From: Hafnia psychrotolerans
Lineage (GTDB): Bacteria; Pseudomonadota; Gammaproteobacteria; Enterobacterales; Enterobacteriaceae
NCBI RefSeq assembly: GCF_014639435.1
Contig: NZ_BMFZ01000001.1
Location: 110,748 to 174,747, forward strand
Length of the DNA stretch: 64,000 nucleotides
Reading direction: 5' to 3'
Positions 28,141 to 37,400 of the stretch are shown piece by piece (positions within the stretch are counted from its first letter, which is position 1; every line of letters begins with the position of its first letter). A model generated the notes under the pieces. The model had not been told where the DNA came from. It did not search any database and saw nothing but the letters and a program-made list of their open reading frames with translations. Made by a program: the position numbers and the translations under genes.

Positions 28141-29135
28141 ATATAAGTGAGAACCGCCGCCATTGGGCCTGGGATCTCTGGCCTCTACTGGTGTTTTTGC
28201 TGCTGCTGGCTACAGGTGGTGTGCTGTTGTGGCAATACTGGCCGCGAATTTTGCTCAATAGTATTATCTGGCAGCGGGAGTTACACCAAGAACTGGCCAA
28301 TCTTTTACAGCGAGTGAAAGCCAGTCCGCACCAAGCTGGTCTGACGCTGATGGGCTTTAGTCTGATTTACGGCATCATCCACGCAGTAGGGCCTGGGCAT
28401 GGCAAAATTGTCATCACCACCTATTTAGCGACCCATCCTTCCCGGTTGAAAAATAGTCTGAGACTGACATTCGCCTCCGCGGTGCTGCAAGGTCTGGTGG
28501 CGGTATTGTTGGTCACGGTGATGCTGGGAGTGCTTCAGCTTTCGTCGCGCCAGCTGCACGAAAGCAGTTTTTGGTTGGAGAAGGGCAGTTTCCTGTTAGT
28601 GATGCTGCTGGGTGTGTTGCTTTGCTGGCGTGCTATCCGGCGTTGTTACCTCACCCTGAAAAGTCTCAGGCCACAGCCAGGTTTACATATTCATCGTCTT
28701 CGGCCACATGTTCATGATGATCACTGTGGCTGTGGGCATCAGCATCTTCCCACCGATCAACAACTTCAGGCGGGCAGTGACTGGCGCACGCAGGCAACGA
28801 TCGTTCTGGCGATGGGGTTGCGGCCTTGCTCCGGGGCAATCATGGTATTGCTGTTTTCTAAAGTGATTGGTGTCTATGTCTGGGGCGTGCTTTCCGCGCT
28901 GATGATGGCGCTCGGCACGTCGATTACGGTGTCGTTGATCGGTCTGCTGGTGTTTTACAGCCGGGCGGTAGCCGTAAAGCTTAGTGCGAAACGAACGCCA
29001 GCGGCATGGCAAACAGTGGCGTGGTCATTACTGGCGCTGGCGGGCGGAGTGATCCTGCTGTTGGCGGGAGTGTTGCTTTATAATGCCAGCGCAGCGTCGG
29101 CTGGTGGCGGGATAGGTCCCTTCGGCCGAGGATAG
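28131..29135 (+). CDS. NicO-family metal permease (ZevB-like)
   Basis: The 334-residue membrane protein has about six to seven helices. It carries the NicO signature YGIIHAVGPGHGKIVITTY (about residues 78-96) and a second GLRPCSGAIMVLLF motif near 227-240. The cytoplasmic or periplasmic loop between them is rich in His and Cys (HIHRLRPHVHDDHCGCGHQH, about 184-205), a likely metal-sensing or metal-binding segment. RcnA exporters share the family, but coupling to a periplasmic DUF1007 protein is typical of uptake or delivery pairs. The operon ends at a bidirectional terminator shared with suhB. Confidence 0.85.
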   Translation: MSLNISENRRHWAWDLWPLLVFLLLLATGGVLLWQYWPRILLNSIIWQRELHQELANLLQRVKASPHQAGLTLMGFSLIYGIIHAVGPGHGKIVITTYLATHPSRLKNSLRLTFASAVLQGLVAVLLVTVMLGVLQLSSRQLHESSFWLEKGSFLLVMLLGVLLCWRAIRRCYLTLKSLRPQPGLHIHRLRPHVHDDHCGCGHQHLPTDQQLQAGSDWRTQATIVLAMGLRPCSGAIMVLLFSKVIGVYVWGVLSALMMALGTSITVSLIGLLVFYSRAVAVKLSAKRTPAAWQTVAWSLLALAGGVILLLAGVLLYNASAASAGGGIGPFGRG

Positions 29136-29150
29136 TGGCCAGATTTGAGG

Positions 29151-29189
29151 TAATAAAAAACGGGTGCTTTTGGCACCCGTTTTTTATTA
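29151..29189. terminator. Shared bidirectional terminator of the metal operon and suhB
   Basis: CGGGTGC and GCACCCG pair at the core. The flanks TAATAAAAAA and TTTTTTATTA extend the stem and provide a T run in both directions between the convergent genes. Confidence 0.9.
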
Positions 29190-29209
29190 CTGAGCGGTCT
29201 GAAACAGAA

Positions 29210-30013
29210 TTAGCGCTTCAGGGCTTCGCTCAGTTCATCACGCATAGTTGTCAGAATACCTTTCACCACGCGTGGGTTACCGGCAACCACGTTGCCAGAA
29301 GTGTAATGGTTATGGCCGCCAACAAAATCGGTCACGACACCGCCTGACTCACGAACCAGCAGTTCGCCACCGGCGAAATCCCAGGGTTTCAGACCGATTT
29401 CGAAGAAACCGTCAACGCGGCCGGCAGCCACGTAGGCCAGATCCAGCGCAGCAGAACCGGTACGGCGGAAGTCAGCACATTCGCCAAACAGTTTGCCGAG
29501 GATATTCATGTAGCTGTTTGCGTGTTGCTTCACTTTGAAAGGGAAGCCGGTCGCCAGAATAGTGCCGTCCAGATCTTTGGCGCTGGTGCCGCGCAGACGA
29601 TAACCGTTGAGCTGTGCGCCCTGACCGCGGCTGGCGGTGAAGAGTTCGTTACGCATAGGGTCGTAAACTACCGCAACTTCAGTGCGGCCTTTGATGCGCA
29701 CGGCGATAGAAACAGCAAAATGAGGGAGACGTTTAACGAAGTTGGTGGTGCCATCCAGTGGGTCGATAATCCATTGTACATCTTTGTCTTCGCCTGCAAG
29801 TTCGCCACACTCTTCACTGATGATGGTGTGTTTTGGATAAGACTTGCGAATGACGTCGATAATCATGTGTTCTGCATCGCGATCTACGTTGGTAACAAAA
29901 TCATTGGTACCTTTTTGAGTCGTTTCTACAGAGTCTGGCGTTTCATAATGTTTGGCAATCAGGTTACCGGCCTTGCGCGCAGCGCGCACGGCGATGGTGA
30001 GCATCGGATGCAT
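29210..30013 (-). CDS. suhB: Inositol-1-monophosphatase / rRNA antitermination factor SuhB
   Basis: This 267-residue protein is the same length as E. coli SuhB and begins MHPMLTIAVRAARKAGNLIA. The magnesium-binding phosphatase motifs are present: EECGE (about 67) and WIIDPLDGTTNFV (about 81-93), plus a C-terminal KPWDFAGGELLVRESGG block. Apart from hydrolysing inositol-1-phosphate, SuhB joins the Nus complex to support rRNA transcription and folding in E. coli. TGGAAG lies in front of the start at 30013. It is divergent from trmJ, as in E. coli. Confidence 0.96.
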   Translation of the reverse strand: MHPMLTIAVRAARKAGNLIAKHYETPDSVETTQKGTNDFVTNVDRDAEHMIIDVIRKSYPKHTIISEECGELAGEDKDVQWIIDPLDGTTNFVKRLPHFAVSIAVRIKGRTEVAVVYDPMRNELFTASRGQGAQLNGYRLRGTSAKDLDGTILATGFPFKVKQHANSYMNILGKLFGECADFRRTGSAALDLAYVAAGRVDGFFEIGLKPWDFAGGELLVRESGGVVTDFVGGHNHYTSGNVVAGNPRVVKGILTTMRDELSEALKR

Positions 30014-30140
30014 GGATATCTTCCAACTAGGATGTTAAAGAACGGGAATACGGGAAACGGCGCGCAGTATAGCAGGGGTTCGTAAAGTTGACTACCGCTG
30101 TGTTAAGCTGTTGTGATTTTCCGCTACGCTCAGAGTCTCT

Positions 30141-30869
30141 ATGCTGCACAATATCCGCATCGTTTTGGTTGAAACCTCCCACACGGGTAACATGGGTTCG
30201 ACTGCCCGCGCCATGAAAACCATGGGCTTATCTAACCTGTATCTGGTTAACCCGTTGGTTAAGCCTGATTCTCAGGCCATCTCTTTGTCCGCTGGCGCCA
30301 GTGATGTTATCGGCAATGCTAAAATCGTTGATACGCTCGACGACGCGCTGGCCGGTTGTAGTTTAGTGATCGGCACCAGTGCCCGCTCACGCACGCTGCC
30401 GTGGCCAATGCTCGAACCGCGTGAATGCGGTGAGAAAAGCGCCAAAACGGCGGCAACCGCGCCGGTCGCGCTGGTATTTGGCCGCGAACGTGTAGGGCTG
30501 ACTAACGAAGAGCTGCAAAAATGTAACTACCACGTCTGCATTCCGGCGAATCCGGAATATAGCTCGTTAAATCTGGCAATGGCGGTGCAAATTATTGCTT
30601 ATGAAGTCCGCGTCGCGCATCTGGCTTTGCTCGAAGCAGACAAACCGGCTGTTCAGACGGAAGAAGACGCTTATCCGTTGGTGGATGACCTCGAGCGCTT
30701 CTATCAGCATCTTGAACAAACCCTGCTGCAAACTGGCTTTATCCGTCCGGCGCATCCGGGCCAGGTGATGAGTAAACTGCGCCGTTTGTTCACCCGTGCG
30801 CATCCTGAATCTCAGGAGTTGAATATCCTGCGGGGCATTTTGACCTCTGTCGATAAAGGCCATAAATAA
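30141..30869 (+). CDS. trmJ: tRNA (cytidine/uridine-32-2'-O) methyltransferase TrmJ
   Basis: The 242-residue protein belongs to the SPOUT (SpoU) methyltransferases. It opens [20 protein letters not shown] and has the knot motifs [17 protein letters not shown] (about 112-130) and [15 protein letters not shown] (about 138-153). It uses S-adenosylmethionine to methylate the ribose at position 32 of several tRNAs. E. coli TrmJ has 246 residues. As in E. coli it lies just upstream of iscR, with the IscR-controlled promoter in the 100-base gap. Confidence 0.95.
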   Translation: MLHNIRIVLVETSHTGNMGSTARAMKTMGLSNLYLVNPLVKPDSQAISLSAGASDVIGNAKIVDTLDDALAGCSLVIGTSARSRTLPWPMLEPRECGEKSAKTAATAPVALVFGRERVGLTNEELQKCNYHVCIPANPEYSSLNLAMAVQIIAYEVRVAHLALLEADKPAVQTEEDAYPLVDDLERFYQHLEQTLLQTGFIRPAHPGQVMSKLRRLFTRAHPESQELNILRGILTSVDKGHK

Positions 30870-30918
30870 TACTTGAGTAAAATACTAGGTTAAATAGTTG
30901 ACTGTTTTACTCGGGAAT
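30869..30918 (+). promoter_or_regulatory. Two tandem type-1 IscR sites in front of iscR
   Basis: Compared with the type-1 consensus ATASYYGACTRWWWYAGTCRRSTAT, 30869-30893 matches at 20 of 25 positions and 30894-30918 at 23 of 25. The sites abut exactly. In E. coli holo-IscR represses its own operon through such sites, so feedback by cluster-loaded IscR is probably kept. Confidence 0.82.
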
Positions 30919-30973
30919 GGCAGACTTATTTGTATGTTCTACCCCATCGTATTCATCAACAGGTAACCATGCT

Positions 30974-31468
30974 ATGAGACTGACATCCAAGGGTCGTTAT
31001 GCCGTAACCGCTATGCTTGACGTGGCACTGCATTCACAGGAAGGTCCGGTGCCTTTAGCCGATATCTCCGAACGCCAGGGCATCTCTCTTTCTTACCTTG
31101 AGCAGCTGTTTTCGCGTTTGCGTAAAAACGGTCTGGTCGCTAGCGTGCGTGGCCCGGGTGGTGGTTATCTGCTGGGTAAAGATGCTGGTGAGATAGCCGT
31201 TGGCGCGGTGATCACCGCCGTTGATGAATCAGTTGACGCCACGCGCTGCCAGGGTAAAGAAGGCTGCCAGAATGGCGAACGTTGTCTTACCCACACTCTG
31301 TGGCGTGATCTGAGTGAGCGCATCAGCGGCTTCCTCAACAATATTACGCTGGGTGAATTGGTCAACAATCAGGAAATCCTGCAAGTAGCCGACCGCCAGA
31401 ACGGTGAACCACGCCGTCAGGCCAGTAGCCGCATTCTTGAAACCATCAACGTCAATTTAAGAGCCTGA
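30974..31468 (+). CDS. iscR: Fe-S cluster-sensing regulator IscR
   Basis: The 164-residue Rrf2-family regulator begins [19 protein letters not shown]. It has the winged helix with [18 protein letters not shown] (about 39-55) and all four [2Fe-2S] ligands at the E. coli positions: Cys92, Cys98, Cys104 and His107. It should sense the Fe-S status of the cell, represse its own promoter when loaded and, in the apo form, activate the suf operon and others. The start at 30974 aligns with E. coli; a longer frame starts at 30917 inside the operator. Unusually, a terminator follows 40 bases after the stop, separating it from iscS. Confidence 0.96.
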   Translation: MRLTSKGRYAVTAMLDVALHSQEGPVPLADISERQGISLSYLEQLFSRLRKNGLVASVRGPGGGYLLGKDAGEIAVGAVITAVDESVDATRCQGKEGCQNGERCLTHTLWRDLSERISGFLNNITLGELVNNQEILQVADRQNGEPRRQASSRILETINVNLRA

Positions 31469-31506
31469 GTGTGTCTTTAGACTGACGATTTCTAGCATGA
31501 TGAGAG

Positions 31507-31531
31507 GGCTGCCAATGGCAGCCTTTTTTTT
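31507..31531 (+). terminator. Terminator between iscR and iscS
   Basis: GGCTGCC (31507-31513) and GGCAGCC (31517-31523) pair perfectly around AAT and are followed by eight T residues. A canonical terminator here would uncouple iscS from the IscR-regulated promoter. Confidence 0.85.
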
Positions 31532-31562
31532 ATCATTTCAGCCACGGCACTATTTCCCTTTT

Positions 31563-31590
31563 AACAATCAGGGAAGCCGTTTTAAACTAA
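31563..31590 (+). promoter_or_regulatory. Possible separate promoter of iscS
   Basis: TTAACA (31563-31568, 5 of 6 to TTGACA) and TAAACT (31585-31590, 4 of 6 to TATAAT) are 16 bases apart. They lie between the iscR terminator and the iscS start, where a new promoter is required. Confidence 0.45.
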
Positions 31591-31644
31591 CTTTCTTTTT
31601 CCACTTTTGTTCGTCCCAAATGCGCAGTACGGAGTATGCCCACC

Positions 31645-32814
31645 ATGAAACTACCTATCTACCTGGATTATTCTGCCACGACACCTGCCGATCCGCGGGT
31701 TGCGCAGGTCATGATGCAGTGCCTCACTTTGGACGGTATTTTCGGTAATCCAGCTTCCCGTTCGCATCGCTTTGGCTGGCAGGCGGAAGAGGCCGTGGAT
31801 GTTGCCCGCAATCAGATTGCCGACTTGATCAACGCCGATCCCCGCGAAGTAGTGTTCACTTCGGGTGCTACTGAGTCGGATAATCTGGCGATTAAAGGTG
31901 CCGCGCACGCCTACCGCGATAAAGGTCAGCACATCATTACGAGTCAGACTGAGCATAAAGCGGTGCTGGACACCTGCCGTCAATTGGAGAATGAAGGTTT
32001 TGAGGTGACCTATCTGGCACCGAGCCGGGACGGTTTTATTACTCCCGCTGCCGTTGAGGCTGCGTTGCGTGATGACACCATTCTGGTCTCAATCATGCAT
32101 GTGAATAATGAAATTGGTGTGATTCAGGATATTGCCGCCATTGGTGAACTGTGCCGCAGTCGTGGCATTATTTTCCACGTGGACGCCACGCAAAGTGTTG
32201 GCAAAATCCCGGTAAACCTGCATGTGCTACCGGTGGATTTGATGTCTTTCTCTGCACATAAAATCTATGGTCCTAAAGGTATCGGCGGCTTGTACGTTGG
32301 TCGTAAACCGAAGGTTCGCATCGAAGCGCAGATCCACGGCGGCGGACATGAGCGCGGTATGCGTTCAGGGACATTGCCGGTGCATCAGATTGTTGGCATG
32401 GGAGAAGCGTTTCGCATTGCGAAAGAAGAGATGGCCGAAGAAGCACAGCGCCTGCATGCATTACGCGATCGCTTGTGGCAAGGTATACAGCAATTACAAG
32501 ACGTGCATCTCAATGGCACGCCCAAACGCGCAGCACCCAATATCCTGAATGTCAGTTTTGCCGGTGTTGATGGTGAATCACTGATCATGGCGCTGAAAGA
32601 TTTGGCGGTGTCATCAGGTTCGGCCTGTACATCCGCCAGCCTTGAGCCGTCTTATGTTTTACGCGCTTTGGGTCTGAGTGAAGAGCTGGCCCACAGTTCT
32701 ATCCGTTTCTCCCTGGGGCGCTTCACCACTCAGCATGAAGTCGACTATGCTATTGAACTTATAGTTAAATCTGTCAATCGGTTGCGTGAATTGCCACCAG
32801 TATTTTCGTCTTAA
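31645..32814 (+). CDS. iscS: Cysteine desulfurase IscS lacking the IscU-docking tail
   Basis: The 389-residue class V PLP enzyme removes sulfur from cysteine and passes it on as a persulfide. Key residues sit at the E. coli positions: His104, the PLP lysine Lys206 ([12 protein letters not shown]) and the persulfide Cys328 ([13 protein letters not shown]). Sequence agreement with E. coli IscS (404 residues) is high up to about residue 383. The chain then ends RELPPVFSS instead of continuing for about 18 residues through WEMYKQGVDLNSIEWAHH, the tail known to help bind IscU. The start at 31645 is favoured by GGAG at 10 bases; ATG 31636 is too close to it. No iscU or other isc genes follow; pepB is next. 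A role in tRNA thiolation and cofactor sulfur supply is inferred. Confidence 0.93.
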   Translation: MKLPIYLDYSATTPADPRVAQVMMQCLTLDGIFGNPASRSHRFGWQAEEAVDVARNQIADLINADPREVVFTSGATESDNLAIKGAAHAYRDKGQHIITSQTEHKAVLDTCRQLENEGFEVTYLAPSRDGFITPAAVEAALRDDTILVSIMHVNNEIGVIQDIAAIGELCRSRGIIFHVDATQSVGKIPVNLHVLPVDLMSFSAHKIYGPKGIGGLYVGRKPKVRIEAQIHGGGHERGMRSGTLPVHQIVGMGEAFRIAKEEMAEEAQRLHALRDRLWQGIQQLQDVHLNGTPKRAAPNILNVSFAGVDGESLIMALKDLAVSSGSACTSASLEPSYVLRALGLSEELAHSSIRFSLGRFTTQHEVDYAIELIVKSVNRLRELPPVFSS

Positions 32815-32860
32815 TAGTGTTGATTAAAGCGCTATTGAACGCCAGGACAAAAAAGCCTGC

Positions 32861-32888
32861 CATTGAAAATAAACGTTCATTGAAAATA
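32861..32888. repeat. Short direct repeat in the iscS-pepB junction
   Basis: CATTGAAAATA occurs at 32861-32871 and again at 32878-32888. It lies in the 111-base spacer where six isc genes are missing relative to E. coli. It may be chance or a mark of past rearrangement. Confidence 0.4.
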
Positions 32889-32925
32889 TGACTTTCTTTG
32901 AAGATAAAAAATCAGGAGTGCAGTT

Positions 32926-34236
32926 ATGAGTTCCGAAGTCACCACCCATGAATCCATGCCCATTTTCATCTCCTCTCAGCCCGCTGATGCGCGCTGGGGT
33001 GAAAAAGCGACACTAACGGCTCATGCAGAAGGCATGACTATTCATCTGACCTCAGACGAGGCATTGACCACGATTGCCCGTGCGGCACGCCGTATCGACG
33101 GTCAGGGGATTAAGAACGTTACACTGGCCGGAGATGGCTGGGATCTGGAAAATAGCTGGTCTTTCTGGCAGGGTTTTCGTGGGCCAAAAGGCAACCGCAC
33201 CGTGAAGTGGGCTGAACTGTCAGTTGAAGACGCTCAGACCTTGCAACAACGCCTGAAAATCATCGATTGGGTCCGTAACACCATCAATCTTCCGGCTGAA
33301 GAGTTAGGGCCGGAGCAACTGGCTACCCGTGCTGTTGATTTGATGTGTGAATTTGGCAATGGCAACGTGAATTACCGCATTACCAAAGGCGAGGACCTGC
33401 GTCAGCAAAACTATGCGGGTTTACACATTGTGGGTCGCGGTTCTGACCGTTCGCCTGTGCTGTTGGCACTGGACTACAACCCGAGCGGCAACGCTGACGA
33501 ACCGGTTTATGCCTGTCTGGTTGGTAAAGGGATCACCTTTGATACGGGAGGTTACAGCCTGAAACCGAGTGCGGGCATGGATTCCATGAAGGCCGATATG
33601 GGTGGTGCGGCCACGTTGACCGGCGCTCTGGCATTGGCAGCGGCTAACGGGCTAAACAAGCGCGTGAAGCTTTATCTGTGCTGCGCGGACAATATGGTCA
33701 GCGGTAACGCACTGAAATTGGGCGATATCATCCGCTACCGTAACGGTAAAACGGTTGAAGTGATGAATACCGACGCGGAAGGCCGCCTGGTGCTGGCTGA
33801 TGGCCTGATTGATGCCTCTGAGCAAAATCCTGAACTGATTATCGACGCAGCGACCCTGACTGGCGCGGCCAAAACGGCGCTGGGTAATGATTATCATGCG
33901 GTGTTCAGCTTTGACGACGAACTGGCGGCTGAATTGCAAAACAGCGCCAAAGCCGAGCACGAACCTTTCTGGCGTCTGCCGCTGGAAGAGTTCCATCGTT
34001 CGCATCTGCCGTCCAACTTTGCAGAGCTGAACAACATTGCAGGCCCGGCACATACCGCTGGGGCGAGTACCGCCGCGGCGTTCTTGTCTCACTTTGTTAA
34101 GAACTACAAAAAGGGCTGGTTGCACATCGACTGTTCAGCGACCTACCGTAAAAGCGCGGCTGACCAGTGGTCTGCTGGCGCAACCGGCCTGGGTGTGAGA
34201 ACGGTGGCTAACCTGCTGTTGGCAAAAGCGAAGTAA
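32926..34236 (+). CDS. pepB: Peptidase B (M17 leucyl aminopeptidase family)
   Basis: This 436-residue cytosolic aminopeptidase is close to E. coli PepB (427 residues). The M17 metal-binding and catalytic motifs are present: [17 protein letters not shown] (about 199-215), [12 protein letters not shown] and the family signature [12 protein letters not shown] (about 280-291). It binds two divalent metals and trims N-terminal residues from peptides. In E. coli it is the last gene of the isc operon before sseB. Here it follows iscS after 111 bases. A good AGGAG-type site (CAGGAGTGCAGTT) precedes the start. Confidence 0.95.
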   Translation: MSSEVTTHESMPIFISSQPADARWGEKATLTAHAEGMTIHLTSDEALTTIARAARRIDGQGIKNVTLAGDGWDLENSWSFWQGFRGPKGNRTVKWAELSVEDAQTLQQRLKIIDWVRNTINLPAEELGPEQLATRAVDLMCEFGNGNVNYRITKGEDLRQQNYAGLHIVGRGSDRSPVLLALDYNPSGNADEPVYACLVGKGITFDTGGYSLKPSAGMDSMKADMGGAATLTGALALAAANGLNKRVKLYLCCADNMVSGNALKLGDIIRYRNGKTVEVMNTDAEGRLVLADGLIDASEQNPELIIDAATLTGAAKTALGNDYHAVFSFDDELAAELQNSAKAEHEPFWRLPLEEFHRSHLPSNFAELNNIAGPAHTAGASTAAAFLSHFVKNYKKGWLHIDCSATYRKSAADQWSAGATGLGVRTVANLLLAKAK

Positions 34237-34265
34237 ATTTTCTGGTGTGACAGAAAGACTATAAT

Positions 34266-34290
34266 AGGGCACTGGAAGGTGCCCTGTTTT
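34266..34290 (+). terminator. Hairpin with short T run between pepB and sseB
   Basis: AGGGCAC pairs with GTGCCCT around TGGAAG, followed by GTTTT. It may end the pepB transcript, although sseB starts only 17 bases later; it could act as a partial terminator. Confidence 0.55.
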
Positions 34291-34306
34291 ATCGGAGTGA
34301 AATAAC

Positions 34307-35164
34307 ATGAGTGTCCCGCACGATCACCTGCCAGCGGCAGCTGCGGTTAACAATGAAAATGAACTTGAGCGTTTGCTGCGCCTGTCTGTTACTGAAGCGG
34401 CGTACCGCCCGGCGTTCTACCAGGTTTTGCTTGATGCAACGGTCTATGTGCTTGGCGATGCGGGCCAGCAGGAAGAAGGGGCGGGCGAGGTGGCTATCAC
34501 CGCGGGCAGTGAACTCAATCTGTTGCATTGGGAAAAACAGGAAGGCAGTTCAGTCATTCCCCTTTTTTCATCTATCGAGGTTCTTGAGCGCGCCAGTGCG
34601 GGCGAAAGTCCTGAAGAGCAGGCATTTGTGGCGCTTCCTGCCCGTGTTTTGTTTGAAATGACCTTGGGTGAGGAACTGTTCCTCAATCCAAAATCTGAGT
34701 ACGGTAAAGAGTTCACGGCGAGCGAGGTGACACTGCTGTTAAAAACCGGAGGGTTGACTGCACCGGTTGAGCTGGTGCTGGATAAAGAGAGCCAACTGAT
34801 GATTGGCCAGCCGGAGGAGTACCCATCGGCAATGGTCGATGCCCTGACCACGTTATTTACCCAGAAAAAGCAGATCCGTCGTGCTTTCTTAGCGCTAATC
34901 CACGATAAAGCCGTTGATGAGCAGCCTAACCTCTTGGTCGGTATTGAAGCTGAGGGGACTGAAGCTGAAGTGGATGAGTTGATTCGCGAAGCGGGCAATG
35001 TCGCCAGCGAAACGTCGCCAGATGATTTGCCGGTTGATTTTTGTGTTGTTTCTGAAAAAGAGCGTGGTATCAGCCACTATTTGATTAGCCACACTCAGCC
35101 TTTTTATCAGCGCAAATGGGGCAGTTGGCTACGCAACATCATTCCTTCATCCGGTAAGGCCTGA
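34307..35164 (+). CDS. sseB: SseB family protein
   Basis: This 285-residue cytosolic protein corresponds to the E. coli enhanced-serine-sensitivity protein SseB. The N-terminal SseB domain (about residues 15-140, with YRPAFYQVLLDATVYVLG) and C-terminal SseB domain (about 150-260) are both present. Its biochemical role is not known. In E. coli sseB is followed by sseA, yfhM and pbpC; here ndk follows after a terminator, so those three genes are absent from this position. Confidence 0.87.
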   Translation: MSVPHDHLPAAAAVNNENELERLLRLSVTEAAYRPAFYQVLLDATVYVLGDAGQQEEGAGEVAITAGSELNLLHWEKQEGSSVIPLFSSIEVLERASAGESPEEQAFVALPARVLFEMTLGEELFLNPKSEYGKEFTASEVTLLLKTGGLTAPVELVLDKESQLMIGQPEEYPSAMVDALTTLFTQKKQIRRAFLALIHDKAVDEQPNLLVGIEAEGTEAEVDELIREAGNVASETSPDDLPVDFCVVSEKERGISHYLISHTQPFYQRKWGSWLRNIIPSSGKA

Positions 35165-35180
35165 TCCCGTCGTGTCATAG

Positions 35181-35207
35181 AAAAGGGGCCATTGGCTCCT
35201 TTTCATT
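35181..35207 (+). terminator. Terminator of sseB
   Basis: AAAAGGGGCC pairs with GGCTCCTTTT (one G-T pair) around ATT and is followed by further T residues. Confidence 0.78.
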
Positions 35208-35414
35208 TTGCTAAACGCGCGGATGTTGGCGAGCAAGATACTAAAGAAATAGCGACTTCAGTTGCAAAAGTCATTTAGTGACACATTTTTTTAACTAAAT
35301 AGCGTGATACTGGTAGGCAATCTTAACTTCGCCCCCTATAATTTGCGCCATTTTACGGCAGGTGTAACATTAAATTAACCGGCCCTACCTATAAGAGTCA
35401 GCCAGAGGTTTTAC

Positions 35415-35840
35415 ATGACTATCCAACGTACTTTTTCCATCATCAAGCCAAACTCCGTAGCTAACAACGACATCGGCGCAATCTACGCGCGTTTTGAACG
35501 TGCTGGTTTCACGATCATCGCATCTAAAATGCTGAAATTGACTAAAGAGCAGGCTGAGGGCTTTTACGCTGAACATAAAGGTCGTCCTTTCTTCGATGGT
35601 CTGGTTGAATTCATGACCTCTGGCCCAATTATGGTTCAGGTTCTGGAAGGCGAAAATGCCGTTCAGCGCAACCGTGACATTATGGGGGCAACTAACCCAG
35701 ACAACGCGCTTGCCGGTACTCTGCGTGCTGACTTCGCTGACAGCTTTACCGCTAATGCCGTGCACGGTTCTGATGCTGTTGAATCAGCACAGCGTGAAAT
35801 CGCTTACTTCTTCACCGAAAGCGAAATCTGTCCGCGTTAA
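35415..35840 (+). CDS. ndk: Nucleoside diphosphate kinase
   Basis: The 141-residue enzyme moves the terminal phosphate of ATP to other nucleoside diphosphates through a phosphohistidine intermediate. That residue is His117 in NAVHGSDA. The sequence [21 protein letters not shown] is the usual enterobacterial start, and length equals the family norm. A TATAAT box at 35337-35342 lies 72 bases before the start codon and probably belongs to its promoter. It is a single-gene unit between sseB and rlmN. Confidence 0.97.
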   Translation: MTIQRTFSIIKPNSVANNDIGAIYARFERAGFTIIASKMLKLTKEQAEGFYAEHKGRPFFDGLVEFMTSGPIMVQVLEGENAVQRNRDIMGATNPDNALAGTLRADFADSFTANAVHGSDAVESAQREIAYFFTESEICPR

Positions 35841-36096
35841 GATTTTGTGGCTGGAATTTTTGGAAGCATTCACCCACAGATACAATAAATATGTGGGTCT
35901 GGCCTTTCAAACATAGAAACCCTGCCCTAGAATTTGTACAATGTTGCGCCCCGAATGAGCCAGCCTCTTTGGGGCGCATGTATTTTTGAACGTGCCGTAA
36001 CTAGAGCCATAGTTAAAGAATGTATTGCAGGCTGTTCTTTATTAGTTCTGCACTTCCCTGATGCCATAACGTGTAATAACGAGGCCAATTCGTATT

Positions 36097-37293
36097 ATGT
36101 TTGAATCAAACACGCCCGAGCAAAACTTGACTGACCTGACTTCTCAACCCGCTGATGCCGTGAATACTGTGGCACCCGTGGTGGCCAAAATTAACCTCCT
36201 CGATCTTAATCGCAAACAGATGCGTGAGTTTTTTGCCAACATGGGCGAAAAACCCTTCCGTGCCGATCAGGTCATGAAGTGGATGTACCATTATTGCAGT
36301 GATGATTTCGAGCAGATGACCGATATCAACCGTCCACTGCGTGAAAAGCTGGCCCGAGTTGCCGAGATCCGCGCGCCGGAAGTCGCACTGGAACAGCGCT
36401 CTACTGATGGCACCATTAAATGGGCCATCAAAGTAGGCGATCAACAGGTCGAAACCGTGTATATCCCGGATGGCGATCGTGCCACGCTTTGCGTTTCTTC
36501 GCAGGTGGGTTGTGCGCTGGAATGTCCTTTCTGCTCAACGGCTCAGCAAGGTTTTAACCGTAACCTGCGCGTATCCGAGATTATCGGTCAGGTGTGGCGT
36601 GCGGCGAAAATCATAGGGGCGGCCAAAGTGACCGGCACCCGCCCGATCACCAATGTGGTGATGATGGGCATGGGGGAACCTTTGCTCAACCTGAATAACG
36701 TTGTTCCGGCGATGGAAATCATGCTCGACGACTTCGGTTTTGGTCTTTCCAAGCGCCGTGTGACGCTCTCAACGTCAGGTGTGGTACCTGCGCTGGATAA
36801 ACTGGGCGATATGATTGACGTGGCGCTGGCCATCTCACTGCATGCGCCGAATGACGCCATTCGTGATGAAATCGTCCCGATTAACCGCAAATACAACATG
36901 GACGCTTTCCTTGCGGCCGTAGCGCGTTACATCAGTAAATCCAACGCTAATCAGGGCCGGGTGACGATTGAATATGTGATGCTGGATCATATCAACGATG
37001 GTACTGAGCATGCTCACGAGTTGGCAGAACGTCTGAAAAATACGCCGTGTAAAATCAACTTGATTCCGTGGAACCCGTTCCCTGGCGCGCCTTATGGGCG
37101 TAGTTCAAACAGCCGAATTGATCGCTTCTCTAAAGTACTGATGGATTATGGTTTTACTGTCATTGTACGTAAAACCCGTGGTGATGACATTGATGCCGCC
37201 TGTGGTCAACTGGCGGGTGAAGTGATTGACCGGACCAAGCGTGCTTTAAAGAAAAAGATGGCGGGTGAATCTATCGCTATCAAGGCAGTCTAA
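36097..37293 (+). CDS. rlmN: Dual-specificity 23S rRNA/tRNA adenine-C2 methyltransferase RlmN
   Basis: This 398-residue radical-SAM enzyme methylates A2503 of 23S rRNA and A37 of some tRNAs. The [4Fe-4S] cluster ligands are Cys139, Cys143 and Cys146 (CALECPFC), and the methyl-carrying cysteine is Cys369 in [10 protein letters not shown]. The N-terminus is about 14 residues longer than in E. coli ([11 protein letters not shown]...), a poorly conserved extension. It needs an Fe-S cluster to work, which matters given the reduced isc locus 4 kb upstream. It heads the usual rlmN-pilW-rodZ-ispG order. Confidence 0.96.
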   Translation: MFESNTPEQNLTDLTSQPADAVNTVAPVVAKINLLDLNRKQMREFFANMGEKPFRADQVMKWMYHYCSDDFEQMTDINRPLREKLARVAEIRAPEVALEQRSTDGTIKWAIKVGDQQVETVYIPDGDRATLCVSSQVGCALECPFCSTAQQGFNRNLRVSEIIGQVWRAAKIIGAAKVTGTRPITNVVMMGMGEPLLNLNNVVPAMEIMLDDFGFGLSKRRVTLSTSGVVPALDKLGDMIDVALAISLHAPNDAIRDEIVPINRKYNMDAFLAAVARYISKSNANQGRVTIEYVMLDHINDGTEHAHELAERLKNTPCKINLIPWNPFPGAPYGRSSNSRIDRFSKVLMDYGFTVIVRKTRGDDIDAACGQLAGEVIDRTKRALKKKMAGESIAIKAV

Positions 37294-37400
37294 AAACAGT
37301 GATGTGCTGATCTGCCTTACGACGGATGTCACCGGGTGTAAGGCAGACAGTTATGTTTTTTTGAGGTCCGGCCGATGGCAAATAAAGGGATTTAATAAGT

